A stretch of 64,000 nt of DNA from Phoebastria nigripes (GCA_035582835.1 JAYKAV010002662.1:2455342-2519341), one strand, 5' to 3'; shown: positions 1-13,187, counted from the first letter of the stretch. Notes: generated by a model not told the origin, from the sequence alone. A program made the numbers and translations.

Positions 1-1277
1 CCCTGACCGCCAACACTGAGGAAGGAGTCGGGTCAAATTCCCCCCAGGACTGAACCAGTTGTTTCTTCTCTTTCTCCTCCAGGGCATTTTCTTCCCTCAA
101 GAGGGTGCTTGGGTGCTCTGTAGAGGGGTGGAGAAAGCATAGATGTCCCCCACATGGTATAGAGGAAAATTTAAGATAGAGGGTTGCAGTGAACCTCAAA
201 ACCACCCAGGACCTTTGGATTAGGAGTGGGCACAGCCCGGGAAACCCAGGCTCTCCTGCTGTCCCACACTGGCTCTGTCATGAAGCAGAGCGCTCTCTGC
301 AAGCTAGAGTGGGGAAGATCAAGAACTCCCTTGAGCAAATACAGGACAAACAATTTCCAAAGCATTGCATGAAAGGTGTAGTCAGGGTGCTGCTTCTTCA
401 GCGAGGCAGTAACGCAGTGAAGGCAGGTCAGAGATGGTTAATATATCACCTTCTAACTGGGATTGAATAGATTCACTTGGTACATGCAGATGTAGATGAG
501 GCTCAGTTTTCAGTATCGTGCTGCCTATAACATATGACAGGGTCAACAGGCTGTTGTAGAGATCAAGAGAACAGATCAGCCTTCCAAAAATTCAATATTA
601 ATTATTGAATATTTATGTTTACCAGAGGGAAATGAGTGATCAGAGTTTCTCTCCAAGGCTGTGTATGAATCTTTGTATTTCAAGAACAATATAAATCAGG
701 CCTTTTTATTTGTCATTTCTGTGAGATGAAAATTAACATCACAAGCATTATTAATAAGGCATGAATGACAGAAAGAAGAGAGGAAGCAGAGCAGCTCACT
801 CCCTACAAGTTTCTCTCTCTGTATATTAAGTAGATTTATCATATACCAATTCCCTGCTCTACCCACTTATTCTTTTCTTTTCTCTCTGGCAAATTTGGGC
901 TTTGATAGCCTTCACATGCCACTGACTAATATACCTGCCCCTCAGCCATTGAATTATAGCCCCTTACAAATACTAACAAATTCATCCTTACAGCAACCCT
1001 TGTATCAAAAGCACCGGGTACCAGATCCATTCTCCGGGCTGGCACTGGGGGAGGCAGACTGAGGTCTCAGGGATGGGTGAAGGCACAGAATAACAACACG
1101 CCGGCACTAAAATAGAGGCTAAAGGATCGGTACAAAGAATGTGCAGAAGAAGGTTATACGGACAAGACCTATCGATCACAATGGTCCTTCTGGCCTTCAG
1201 AATCCACTTAATAAAAGTTAACTCTCCTTGGCTTCAGGCCTTTTGGCCATACATCTCAGCCTGTTTCATAAAGGAAA
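1..1277. other. non-coding DNA, nothing recognised
   Basis: Only short chance frames (below 100 codons) occur on either strand. I see no splice-site-flanked frame with recognisable protein sequence, no RNA gene and no clear repeat. The middle part (about 600-1000) is AT-rich and unremarkable. Confidence 0.6.
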
Positions 1278-1330
1278 TTATTGTCCTCAGCCTTACAGGT
1301 GAGGAAAGTGAGCAACTGAGAAATTAGGGC
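1278..1330 (+). repeat. ancient MIR/CORE-SINE-like fragment
   Basis: The stretch reads like the conserved core of amniote MIR-type elements: a 'ttat-gtcctca' block, then 'ttacaggtgaggaaa', then 'gagcaactgag'. This is the familiar 'cattttacagatgaggaaactgaggc' pattern with many substitutions. The match is from memory of the family. The copy is short and diverged, so a chance resemblance cannot be excluded. Confidence 0.45.
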
Positions 1331-2208
1331 CCCAGCCTCAGGGATACTCAGGTGTTTGATTTTAACAGGATTTCACCTAAAACTGCAAGTCTGTCAGGTG
1401 TGTTCGCTCAAGAGCTTAACCCTCAATTTACAGCCCCTTTGCTCAGGCTGAATACATAGACAGTCGGAGGCAATGGGAAGGTATAGGTGGTGGGCAGCCT
1501 CCCTCCACCTTGGTCCCTCTGGGTGATCGGTGGGTGGACACACAAGCACCAATGCTTGCAGGCAAACCCAAACCCAGGGAGCTGAGAACAGGCGTTATGA
1601 GCGTATCACTGCCCACCCAGATGGAGACCGGAACATTTGGAACAGACACCCAGAGGCACAGAGGGAAGCCCCCTCCNCTGCAGCCACCAAAGCCCCCATA
1701 ACAGGGAAGAAAAGCTGCAAGCGGCTGTTGGGACCACCCTGGGGACCATCCCTGGGCTGCAGTCACCCTTTTCAGTGCTCAGCAGTCTAAAACCTGCCTT
1801 TGGAAAAAATACATCTTGGCAAAAACATTGCTGTTGGTGAGGTGTGAAGGCTGGTGAGGTGGTGGTTTCCTTAAAAAGGGCTGGAGAAACTATGCTCGTT
1901 CAACAGGCAGTTTTTCCAATGTTTTGTTTCGTTTCGTTCTAAAATGCCACTTTGTTCTGCCTTCCCCCCAATCCCTACAAAAAGTCCACACAAACCATTC
2001 TACCACCAAAATAGCTTTTTGGCCTCTGTCTCCCACTNCTTGCACCCTTCAAATTCCCAGACCAGGTTTGTGTCCAATGGGTAGATGCATCTCCAGCTAT
2101 GAAGACAAAATGTCGGTGGCTGCTGAGAAATTCTCTCTCATGCTTTTCACACTATTTACTGTGCAATATTGATATATTACAATATTACACCTAATCATAA
2201 TTAACAAT
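1331..2208. other. non-coding DNA, nothing recognised
   Basis: The overlapping short frames around 1440-1840 lie on both strands and change frame freely. They are compositional, from GC-rich sequence, and look like no known protein. Two single N bases fall here. Confidence 0.55.
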
Positions 2209-2282
2209 GATACTTAGCAGCATCTATATGGCTCTTCACACCTTTAAAGTGCTGTGCAAACACTCATTAATTAATCTTTGCT
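2209..2282 (+). repeat. ancient LINE/SINE 3' fragment (L3/MIR type)
   Basis: The sequence follows the old amniote pattern 'tatggc-cttca' then 'ctttaaagtgctgtgcaaa' then 'attaattaatc'. This is widely dispersed in sauropsid and mammalian genomes as remnants of L3/CR1-related or MIR-type elements. Family assignment is from memory. The copy is diverged and lacks clear ends. Confidence 0.5.
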
Positions 2283-2675
2283 TTGGGGATCCTGTACAGC
2301 AGCCTCTTCCATGGGGCATCAAGAGCCGGTCCCCGGGAGTGGAGCCATGCTTGCCGGGGCACGCCAGCCGCTGGGGGCTGCTCGTGGAGATGGAAACTGC
2401 TCCCACAGGGAAGGTTCAGCTCCCCACTTCTGGGATGTACTGAGACCTGCCTTTCTGTCCCCAGGGTAGACGTGAAACAGCAAAATCTGCAGGAATAGGC
2501 AATATAGACAAAAGAGGGACAAATGGTGGTGATGCTAACTGCTCTTATACCCCAGCACTGGTGCCGGTCCAGCTTGGTGACCTGAAGCCATCTAATAAAG
2601 GTCAGTGCTTTTTCTTGGGTCAGCCCAAATCCTGCATGCTCACAAGCCTGGGGTCCCCATCGCTGGCCNGAAGCA

Positions 2676-2740
2676 GTGGGTGAGGAGGGAGAGGGAGGCG
2701 GCAGTGGGGGCAGGCGGTGGAGGTGGGGAGGTGAAGGCCA
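2676..2740 (+). other. G-rich tract with quadruplex potential
   Basis: Five runs of at least three G occur on the plus strand (2678-2680, 2687-2689, 2693-2695, 2706-2710, 2725-2728), separated by 6, 3, 10 and 14 bases. Some loops exceed the strict 7-base rule, so quadruplex formation is possible but not a textbook match. Confidence 0.45.
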
Positions 2741-5053
2741 CCAACACAGGAGCTGCTCCAGGAGCACGTCACAGCAGTTGCCCCTTCCCAGGTCTCCTTC
2801 ACACACCACTCCCCACTGTCCAGGTTTGGGCCCTGGGGGACATTTCTCTCCAGTTTGCATTTTGGAGGTGAATGGCAGGTACATTTTTTGCATCTCGTGC
2901 AGCCCGTTCAGTGCTGGTATGTCTGCCTGGATGAAATGCGTCTTTTCTCAGCTTTTCACTGTCTTGCTCTGAAATCTCCACTCCCATCCCTCTGCAGAGC
3001 TCAGTAACAGCTTGCTTCATCTTCCTACTGTCAGCACTCTGCTTTGACCCTTTAATCAGGGGACTTGGCTTTTATCTGGAAGACATATGCCTTAGGTGTC
3101 TTGTATAAGGTGCCACACAAAGCAAATTCAGCCAGGCCTGCCAATAACACATCATCTAACCAGATGGGGATAAACAGACTTGAATTCATTTGCTCCCTTT
3201 TCTCTACTCACTAGTAGCAAGCACCAGAGAAAAGGCTGTTACTAGCTTTGTGTAATGTCTCTGGGTACAGGGGGTTTTGTGCTTTGCATTCGAGAAGAGC
3301 TTAGGTCAGCCTCACAGCTTCTTTCAAATAGAGATGGTTGGCATTAATAAAATGAGAAGCTTTTTGCCACTTGTCCCTATGACATTGTAGGTACCAAAGA
3401 AGAACAGTGTCATGGAGGGNTTTTTTTTTAACTCAGTGAAACCTCAGTTGTGCTTTTTTGTGCAATTCGGGTAAAACAAGGAGGAAGCGTGAGGCCCCCT
3501 AGGCATAGATATATGGTTTGTGTTGAATTGTCAATGGAGAAGTGACCAAGCTCATTTTTTTCCTTTGGTGACCTCAGCAAGATTGATATCTAGATCTCAT
3601 CAGCTGAAGTGAAAGAGTTATTATTACAGCGCCTGGAGCAGAGCTTTCATACTTGCAATGAATGAAGCTGTTTCTAGCTTAGGGAATTCAAATGGCCAGG
3701 CCAGGGACATGCTCTATATGGTAAGAGCAGAGATACCAGCATTCAGACCAACAAAATGGGCCTCAGCCAGTCAAAAGATCAAAGAAACACTTCTGAGGAG
3801 AACAGCTTTTCTTCTGAAAGTGCTAATTGGAATATTTGATAGTGGCATCATTATCTTTTTTTTTCCCCCCAATACTTTTTAAAGCATTATCTTTCTTTGG
3901 GTTCTCTCCATTAAAATTATCCATTTGTCTCCTTGGGAAATATAAAGAATGGCAGAACATCCTTAAAACATCCTTTCAATGCAAACAGATTTGATCTAGT
4001 TAAGAGCAAACAGACACGGACACAGTTGCCTTTCTGCGAGGGGACATACCCCTCACTTAACAAGGCCAACCTATTCCCTGCATTACACTCCTTGCCATGG
4101 TCACATTTGATAGACAATTGTAAGACAAGGACAGTGACACGCTATGAAAGTCCCTGATAGGAGCATGGCCACGGGAGACCATCTCTCAGGGGTGGGTGGC
4201 AAGGTATTTATTATTGGGTATAGGTGATCCAGAAGGAGACACCAGCCCCCACATCATCGTCCTGGCATCTGTACAAATGGTGACCATGAGGAGCTTGTAT
4301 TTTAAATAAAGCAAAGTGCGTGCTCATTTACTGATTGGGATTACAGGCACACAGAGATTAGGACCCTGATCAGACACCCACTGAAGTCAACGAGGAGGGG
4401 GGAAAATTGCGACCAGCTTAAGTGAGCATATGGCAAGTCACTCTCAGATTCAAGGTCATATGGGAAACATGCAACATCACTGATATTTCATACCCTAGGT
4501 GAATGCATTAACCCTGCTTGGAAACAGTCGTATCTACTCACAAACCTCAGCCTGAATTTAAGAAGAAGCAAGTCTGTGATCACGCTGCCTGCCAGCTTCA
4601 ACAAAAATTGACAGAGTGAAAGAAGTCTCAAAGACCATGAAAATTTAGGAGCTTAATTAAAAGCAGCATCTGGGAAAATTAAAGGAGAGAGACTGAAATT
4701 AGTGCCTCTGCAGACAGAGAGGCAGGCAGCACCTTGCTGCTGCACATCTGCCTCTGCCCCGCGGGGGGTCTGCAAGGACCTGGAGACACAACAGGGACAA
4801 CTCCATCCGCCTCCTTCGTTACCGCTCAGAAAACCGCTTGTTTCTAGATGAGGCCATGCAACTGCGCATGTATCTGAAGATCTGGGGTCCTATTTTATGG
4901 ATATTTTCATATGTATGTGTTGGGGAAAAAAACGTGTATAAATGAAAGAAATGAGGAATACGTTGTGTAAGTAGCATTCCTGCCTATTTCAAATATCCTG
5001 GACACTCAGAAGCCAAAAAAAAGCCAAGTAGGCTACCCTTCTCCTTTACAAAC

Positions 5054-5079
5054 TTGTTGTTGTTGTTGTTTTTGTTATT
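5054..5079. repeat. TTG microsatellite
   Basis: Five to six TTG units followed by an interrupted T-rich continuation. Simple sequence repeat, no coding role visible. Confidence 0.85.
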
Positions 5080-6704
5080 GTTCACTCAGGTCTCAGTTCA
5101 GTCAGACTGTCCACAACAGTCTTTTGAGATGTGCCACAGCATAGTTCAACCTTGGGCCTCCTTAATCTGATACAGCAGAGTGGTGAAAATAGGCAAGGCC
5201 AGATGTTCAAATACTTTCACTTTGGGAACAAGAGGAGCAAACGTAGTGAAGAGGTCAAGGGCCAGGAGAAGAGAAATGGAAGAAAGGCCACAGCTTTCAG
5301 TAAAGAAAAGTACCTGAGCTCAGAAACGGCATGGAAGCAAAATAATGAAGTCAAGGACCCCACATGCTTCTGCTGCAGCTGGAAAACGCTTAAGCCTGAA
5401 AGTCGGATTTAGATCTGTCACAATAACACTGTGCATTTCAGATTGATTGAATTATAACTCACAGGTGCTCCTTGCTCCATGCACTTCATCCTTCTTCCCT
5501 CCACAACAGGCTTTAAACTCCAGCACACAAGACAGATGAAAATGATTGCTTCCTTGCGTTCTCCTTAACACCACTAGGTCTCTATCGCATTTATAAACAT
5601 GTATTTTAACACGTAACGCTCTACGGAGGAAATCCAACTGCCACCAGAGCAGGCTGTTTTGATGGACTGAGTAAACATGATATTTTGGTGACAGGTAATT
5701 TTCATACTCAACTGATTAATTCCAGAACACAGGAACAATGGGCTTTTTCAGCTGCTGAATAATGCATGTATGGCATTGCAACTGGTAAGCAGCAGGGTTC
5801 CCGGTTAGCGATAGAAGTTCACACACCCATGCTATTTTAATAAGCTATCACTGTTAAAGAAGTCTATTTACGTTATTCATCTCCAACATTTGCACAAACA
5901 TGTCAACTGGGGAAGTGTGTGGGGGGAGGTAGGAGGTAAAAATGAGGTCATATTCATATACACTTTCTTAGCTGTTTAATTTATGTAAGCCTTAAAATTA
6001 AGCAAGAAACTTACTTCCAAGGGAAAGAAAGCACCATGACCACCACCTGAAACCTGGATAATATGAACATGATGGAAACAGACCATAGCAGAAGAGAAAA
6101 GCCAGGACAAGGATATATAGAGCGAGCTGGGCATAGGCTGCTCCAGAGCTTTGTGAGCCAGAGCCATTCTGGCTGCTCCATGGTGCCACCGGTCCCTTTG
6201 GAGCCATCTGGGCCATGTCCTCATCACTGTCTTCCCATGATCCAGCCAAGAGCTCCCACAGGAACCAGACCTAACAGGTTTCCTGGCCACTCTGCTGCAA
6301 TGCGTTGAGGTTTGGGACAGGGGCCACCAGTCTGGAGTCCACGGCTGCTCCACTTGTGTTGACAGCAAAAGGAAGGAATCAGTTCTTAGTTATGAGATCA
6401 AGTGTCAGGCTGACTCTTAAATTTAGGTGTGTTATGAGCTAGATGCTTAATTTCTTTTATAGCCAATGGAGATCTAGCCAATGCTGATCATCTGTAGAAG
6501 TCCATTTTTCTTGGTTCTACATGATATTGATCAGGGGGTAAATTATTTTGCATAAAAGAGGCATCTGGTATCATTAGAGGCTCTGGGGTGTCCTGCTTGG
6601 TTCCCAGCTGCTGCTCCAGAGGGGTACAGGTTTCCCATAGATTTTGGGTAATGTTTGCCAGCCCCAAGGAGATACCTTGGATACCAGANGGCATTTAAAA
6701 TGAC

Positions 6705-6812
6705 ACTAGATGCCTATGTTTAGACAACTGTATGACATCCTTGACCTGCATTGACTATAATGGGAATTTGGACAGCTGGACATCTAAATTTATGTGCCTT
6801 AATCTGTGAGCT
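6705..6812. repeat. decayed palindromic interspersed repeat
   Basis: The left part contains 'agatgcctatgtttaga'. The right part contains 'catctaaatttatgtgcctt', whose reverse complement aligns with the left part with a few mismatches. The centre carries a 'gcattgactataatggga' block, typical of the long palindromic old repeats common in turtle, crocodile and bird DNA. This looks like a non-autonomous DNA-transposon-type or similarly palindromic old element. I cannot name the family. Confidence 0.5.
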
Positions 6813-9800
6813 GAATCCCACCCAAAAATGTCATTCTCCTCATTTTCACTAGAGCAGGTCACTAGAGGCCAGATTTTCAAGAAAGCAGCTCCTATTTTGG
6901 CATCCATTCAGCTGCCAAACTTTGAAGTGTGATCAAAGGCAAGGCTGAGTCCCTCTGAACAAGACAGGGGNTGAGCAGGTGAAGTGTATCTGCTCCACCA
7001 TCTCCTCATGCCCCAGCTACTCAGTTCACAAATGGAGCTAAAGNGGGGTCTGAAGACAGACCTGCAAACCTGGAAGGCCCAGACCCAGGAGTTTGGGGTG
7101 TGTGCAACGGATCTACATGTGCACAGCACAGGAGACANAACCACACATGGTCCCACATGACACTGAAATCCAGCAGATCACCCTCCAGGCAATAGCACTG
7201 ATGGAAATATGCTAATTATTCCTTTTCCCCATGTCATTGTGTCCCTTATTTATCTCCCTCAGGAATAAAGTGCTTTTAAAGCAAGGAGCAAACTGGTCTA
7301 CCCCAAGCAGTTAATCTTACACTTGGCTCCCACTTTCCTTTATTTTGTTGGTTGGGATCTGGATTGTGGTGCAGTTTCANCCCCTACAACCTCACATCTA
7401 AGTTTTCATTTGCATGGTAAATATTGCTGTCATAACATTCATTCTTTTAAATCATAATCCCAAATTTTGCTTCTCCTTAGCTGCCTGGGAGGATTTCCTC
7501 TCCCTTTTGGGCGCATGCATTTTGGGAAGACTCTGGGAAGAGACTTTCTTCCTTTTGGAGAGTGGGTCTGTTTCCCAAAAGAGCACAGGAATGGTATAAG
7601 CATGTTTTTCAGGACATGACTATTTTACTACATAACAGCCCAATGATTTATATCATTATACAGGAAGCTTTGAGCNTTTATTTATTTTATTTCATTTCAT
7701 TTGGCTTTGCAAATAGAAAAATAGGGGGGGGGGAAATCCCCAAATCTTTGCTATGGGACACCCTGGAGTGTATTAATGTATGTGGGGGTTGAGGAGTGCC
7801 CAGCTATGGGAGGAAGGAGCTGGAGCCCAGGGACGGCCCCAGCATCACATTGTGCAACGTGTTATTTCAGTCTCTCTGGAGGCCAGTAATTGCGCACGTC
7901 AGAAAAACTTTAAGGTAACCAATGTAGAGGGTAATGGCTGCATAAGGAGACCAACTGACAGAACACATTGAACCAATTTTCTTCCAACCTCCCCTAAATT
8001 TTTCTTTAAAAGCCTTCCCCTTCAGTCTGGGGAGAGGCATAAGAAACTTGCCTGAGGTTTTCTGAGAAACCGGGGGAAGAGGAGGAGAAATGGTGGTCGG
8101 TTACAGAACCTTTTCTCCCCTTTGTGGCTCTCTCATCTCCCTCAGCCCAATCGTAATTAAACTTTCTGTTGCACCCACTGTGCTAGTCACTAATAGGGAA
8201 ATGCAAATAGACGTCCTCACTCTGCAGGGATTATATTCCAAAAAGATAAGACCAGGGAGTATTATTCTCCTGTTAGCGCAGCGATGGTAGGTAACGGGGA
8301 TTTTTAAAAAGTTATTCGCCAACACTTTCAGCCAGCTTTGTAGCATCTGCAGAAAACAGGGTGTTTACTCCTCTCAAACAAAGTTTTAAAGGAGCTGATT
8401 TTGTCAGCACTGATTTTGGTTGTTTGCTGCGAGACACCGCGGAAGCGTGGCCTGGTTTTCAGTATTTTGTCTTCTAATAATCATACCTAACGTAACCTGG
8501 CTCACTTTTTTGAATATCTTATGTGCTCCCACACAGTCTATAATGGGATTTTCCCCATAGCTCACTGCAGAATGTTACTCTGCAGTGATTTGGAGGAGCG
8601 AAGGAAGCGGGAGCTGAAGGAGAGCGGAAAAGGAAGCTATTTTGAGCACAAAGCCTCTAGGCAGATGTAGCTTGTGGAACTATCACATTCAGCCCGAGTT
8701 ATTGGAGCAAATCAATACTAATTATTTTAAGGCTGAGGCCTTATGCTGGGGCTTCTCAGAGTACTCATGGTGATCTTTTATTGCTTCTTTTGTAAATTTG
8801 CAGTCTGAGACGTTATCATGGTGTGCAGAGCAAGGATGCTGTAAGGCAAGGGAAGGTCCCATTACTTAGTCTCACCATGCTCTCAAGCACCTTTGTACAA
8901 CCTCTGTCTGCAGCAGCGTGTGCAAACACTGGTGGAGGATGGATTTCATACTATGAGTCCTTTGTGGGATGGGAGGATCCCAAAAACTCCCTTCCTTCAA
9001 GGATAGGACCATGTTTAGGCTCTTTGCTTTAGGAGACAAGGAGAGGACCTCATGGTCCCTTCAAGCAGCCTCAACTACAAATGAGGAGCCAAAGGAGCTT
9101 GAGATCCACAAACTGAACACCGGTGTCATCTCAAAGCAAGCAGGCATGTTCCTGAATCAATGCAGCTGAGGGCACACTTCACCTTCTCCGCACTCCTCCA
9201 GCAAGGAATATGCTTCATCCTCCTCACAAAGGAGACATTCCCTCGGTCATTGCCAAACTCATTTACAGAAAACAGCTCATGTAGTTATCAACCATAACTC
9301 GATAGACTATCCAGGGTCCAAACTCTCCCTCCAACCAACACAGCTGTTTACTGTGTCTCCACTGATACTTAAGAGGAATTTCAAGCTCATATCTGCAACC
9401 AGCTACCTAAAACTCTCAACCCAGTGGCTGCCCAGCCCAAATCTGAGAGCTCTCCTGTGATGAAGGCTGATGTTTCACATCTCAGTACTGCCCAGCACAG
9501 CCTCTATGGGGTTTGGTACTTACCCATACCCAGCAGGATCATACCACAAAAGTGATCTGCAGCACCCATCCCACAGTATTTTTACTGCCTCCAGGAGCTT
9601 CTGTATTCCTTCTGCTGTCTGCTGGTCTTTAAGCAAGAGAAGCTCAGAAACGCAAGTGCTCTGCAGACCCATTCCTACAAGGGTCCTGGTTTATACGAAA
9701 TGAAGGAATGTAGCTGCATCCCAGCGCCGTGCTTAAGAAATCATGACTATAGCATAGCTGGCTTTGATGCATGACATAGGTCTGGGAAGGGCAAGGGTAG

Positions 9801-9956
9801 CCAGAAGGTCGACCATAAAAATCAGTACAGCGATATCCACTACCATTTAGTTTCTCCATTTTACGGGAGGGGTTATAATGTTTTTCTCTTATAAAGGCTC
9901 TTCCGAGCATTGATTTTATTTTTCTTGATTCAGTGGCTGAACCAGGAAACATAAAG
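6813..9956. other. non-coding DNA
   Basis: No supported gene or RNA. Contains a T/TTTA-rich simple stretch at 7676-7703 and several single N bases (6971, 7044, 7138, 7380, 7676). The longer frames near 8090-9170 show no recognisable domain. Confidence 0.5.
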
Positions 9957-10110
9957 ATTATTTCATTTTATCCAAAATGAAATATCTGTTTCATTCTCTG
10001 TTTTTTTTTTTTTTATTTTTTATGGGTTTTTTGAAGAAAAAAAAATTAGTTACATTTCCAACCAAAATACTTCTTTGAAATGTAAAGTTTTGGTTTTGCG
10101 AACAGCAAGG
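9957..10110. repeat. A/T-rich stretch with short inverted repeats
   Basis: A perfect 10-bp inverted repeat with a 4-base spacer lies at 9960-9983 ('atttcatttt' and 'aaaatgaaat'). A T-run follows at 10001-10014. At 10057-10097 a weaker inverted match pairs 'ccaaccaaaat' with 'gttttggttt'. Together they suggest the remains of an old palindromic repeat, but A/T richness raises the chance rate. Confidence 0.35.
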
Positions 10111-12357
10111 TGCAAGACTGCAATATTTTCAAAAATGTTTTTCTTTCATTCTTTGGGGGTGAAAAACCTTGAAAATGTGGTGTGATTTTGCCAAGTTTCA
10201 GGTTAGCCAAAAATGACTTGTTTATGGCAAGTGAACTACTGTCTGAGAACTTGCTTCATGCAGCTCCATTCTCCACTAACCCCTTTTTGTCTTTTTAGAT
10301 TTGAAATTCTTCAGGGAAGAGACTGACTTTCCTTTTGCACAGGGGAGAGCACTTTGAAGATAAAAATTGTTAGAGCAGTGCTAAGTATTGTGTAGCCTNG
10401 GAAGAATGTGTTATCAGCTTACAAAGCCACTTTGAAAAGTAGCATACACTCAAAGGCACTGACATCTGTCTGTAAAAAGAAAAAAAAAAAGAAGTGTAGG
10501 TGGGATTTACTGTCTGCTATATAACTTTCTCCTAGACCTTGACTGCATGAAACATACTGCAAGCGAGGCAGAGTTTTTCGCAGTAACAACTGCTCTCGAT
10601 GAAACTTGTTTTCAAGGATTCTGTAGCAGCACAGGGATGCCAAAGCTTTCTGTATTCAGATCCAAAATACCTCCCTAGGACACAGCAGATCAGCCCAGCC
10701 TGCACAAAGACATGATTCAGCAGATCAAGTTTTACTAATCAACAGCTGATTTTCAGGTGAGCCCACCTCTTCTCAGAAATTATATTCTAAGAGGTTTTTT
10801 TTCATTTTCCCAGTGAGTATCACTGCAGCAAACTGAGTCATCAGCACAAACAGAGGTTCAGAACTGGGTACAAACTANGTGAGACCCAACTATTCTGTAT
10901 TGTCATTATAAGGGAAAATAACTTGTGACTTCCTGGCTAGACTGTCTTTCTAAAAGGCTTTAGGGAACTCCAGGGATGCCTGGTATTTCTTCAGTCATGG
11001 GTATCATTCTGCTGTTTTCTGGCTAGCGTGAGACAGGCACTGATGGAAGAANGGGAAATATTTACGCATCTTTTGGAGGAGTTGCCCTACTTGCCCCGAC
11101 TCTACCATTGCTGACCATGTCTATGCCACAGCCAATTTCACAGACCCACATACCCAGGTTGCTCCACTTCTAGTCCAGTCAGAGCTAGTTTTCAAATTAC
11201 AGAAAAAAATCCTGCCTGTACATTCAAAGCAGTAAAAAAAATACTCTCAGGAGGGTGAGACAAGTAATCAACGCTAACGGGATGTGTCCGTGGGTATGCA
11301 CACAAGTGTTGCTGCTCATCCTGCAGCCTTTGCAGCACAGAACCAAGGCTCCTCTTCAGAGAGACCCTGAGTCAGCTGGGGCACAGAGAGGCTGAGCAGC
11401 TGGGGACTCCCCTGGAGGCTAGACACCTTTTTAAGCTCCTAGAGATGCTTTAGTGCCTATAGGACTGAAGAGTGGATGGTGGGTTATCTCAGGAGATCAG
11501 AGACCTGGCTGTCCATGGATCCAATCAATGATTTCAGACCTTGCCATAGTGCCATATGGTGCAAGAGAGACTGTCTGGGGCACCTAGCTTGGCTCCCAAG
11601 TCCAGCAGCAGCCCTCTGATCTGGTGACTTGCTCCACCGTGTAGCAGAATCTCACTTGGCCAAAACAAGTGATGAGTCTGCAGGGCTAAAACCCCACAAA
11701 CCAGATGCCTGGAAGCAAACAGACTCCGCCCTTTCCCCTAACATCCAAGACTCCGATTCTGCAAATTCATCTACCTATACTGCTCGGGAGCACGTGGCAG
11801 TCTGGCCTTGCAGATCAGCCACAGGACTGAGAGCCCCAGGACAGCTCAGGAAGCCACTACAGCAAAATGGAAAGCTTCTTCCAGAGACCCCCCTGGCTTC
11901 CCTATGCCTCCGGACCACTGTCCTGCATCTCATGTGGGTGCATGAAGTCCAGCTGTTCCTCCTACTCTTGAACCACTTATGCATCTGCTAAGGGGCTATT
12001 CAGCCTAATTAAACTGGAGGTCCCTTATACAGCTGTCGCAGAACGGCATCCACTTGTAATTGTTCTTCCCCTGCCCCTGAGGGAACCTGGCCTCCTAGCT
12101 CAGGTATGTGAATATCCCCCAAATACATACATTTTTTTACTCCTCTTCATTCCTATTCAAGGATCAAACACACCGACAAACACCCTTTCTCTTCACTACA
12201 GCACTAGCTAGAGAGGGGCCCAATATGTTGGAGTCACTCTAAAGACAGCCTCTTTTAGCAGATCTGTCTAAAATTAGCCGTGGACAGCCTGTAAATCTGT
12301 GCTGAGGCTCTACTGCAGGTGAGAACATGGAGCATCACCTTAAAAACAGTAGTAGGC
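10111..12357. other. non-coding DNA
   Basis: Only chance frames, the longest being 120 codons at 11629-11991 with no recognisable motif. Single N bases at 10399, 10878 and 11052. No RNA gene or clear repeat seen. Confidence 0.5.
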
Positions 12358-12660
12358 AACGAGGCAAGCTCTGAGCTCGCTGGGTGTCTCGATTACACGG
12401 GGGCGGCGTGCACCAGCCACTGCTCCTCTGCTGTTGAGTGCTGCTAGTGGTACCCCTGCGTCGGTCTTCGGGTGTGGAGGAGGAGGAGGGTTTGCAAGAA
12501 GGGACTGCGAGGCAGAGCTTCCTCTGCTACGACACCCTGCAGCCTGTGGCTCGTAGTGACCCCAGCTGCCTCCCCACCTCCAAAAAGCTCGTAACGAATG
12601 GTATGAATTCATCCACCTACAGGGAAATTAGCTGTGAAATAAGGGCAAACACCTCGAGCC
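12358..12660. other. CpG-rich patch
   Basis: At least nine CpG dinucleotides fall in the first ~110 bases (12360-12470) and more follow, in surroundings that are otherwise CpG-poor. Its length and GC content are below a convincing CpG island. It contains a short GGA-rich run at about 12476-12490. No exon is recognisable. Confidence 0.4.
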
Positions 12661-12697
12661 ATAAGCTCTCAGCTAGAGTATAAACAGCAGCCAACCA

Positions 12698-12730
12698 GTT
12701 ATTATTGTTATTATTATTATTATTATTTTA
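12698..12730. repeat. ATT microsatellite
   Basis: About nine ATT/TTA units with one G interruption. Simple repeat. Confidence 0.9.
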
Positions 12731-13187
12731 GTTTCAAGGCTTCCATTAAAAGCAAACCCACATCCTGGGGCAAGACAAGAGCTGAACTTCAGCCTGTGAA
12801 AGAGCTCACCCGGATGACTTGTTTTCTGAGGACAACCTCATAAGTAAATTTTGGTCTCAGAAGAAAAGACTGAGCATTTCCCACACCTGGCATGTCCTGC
12901 CCTCTAGGACCTGGTATTTGTTTTCTGTACCTGGAGCAGAAAATTTGCCTAACCTCAGCTCACATTTAACTCATGACTTGCCACAGACAAGAGAAGCCTT
13001 TGCAGCCTCTCAGAGTCACTCCCTTCTCGCCTTTGCTTAGCAGGAGCTTTCAGAGCCATCACAGTGTCCATTTAATGACATTAGGTTTTCAGAGTATCAC
13101 TGCCCACAGATGACAGCTGAACTCCCAACTGCTCTTTTAGTCACCTTCTGAACTTAATGCTTTTTATTATTCTTCCCAATAATATGC

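Larger units (their letters stand above)
2283..6704. other. non-coding DNA
   Basis: No supported gene. It contains a G-rich tract (2676-2740) and a TTG microsatellite (5054-5079). A 208-codon minus-strand frame at 2267-2893 is proline/serine-rich, overlaps an old repeat and is treated as chance. Near 4370-4400 a few bases resemble the palindromic 'ccactgaagtcaa' repeat seen elsewhere in the window, but too little survives to call it. Confidence 0.5.

Noticed and set aside
2267..2893. 208-codon minus-strand open frame
   Set aside because: Longest frame outside CR1, but proline/serine-rich from a GC-skewed stretch, overlaps an old repeat and a G-rich tract, and has competing frames on the other strand. 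No recognisable domain.
5998..6249. 83-codon minus-strand frame with a hydrophobic segment followed by aromatic residues
   Set aside because: The segment superficially recalls a small single-pass membrane protein such as a KCNE-type subunit, but the conserved basic motif after the membrane segment is absent and no family residues align. Treated as coincidence.
11629..11991. 120-codon plus-strand open frame
   Set aside because: No recognisable protein sequence, no convincing splice context and an overlapping frame on the opposite strand.
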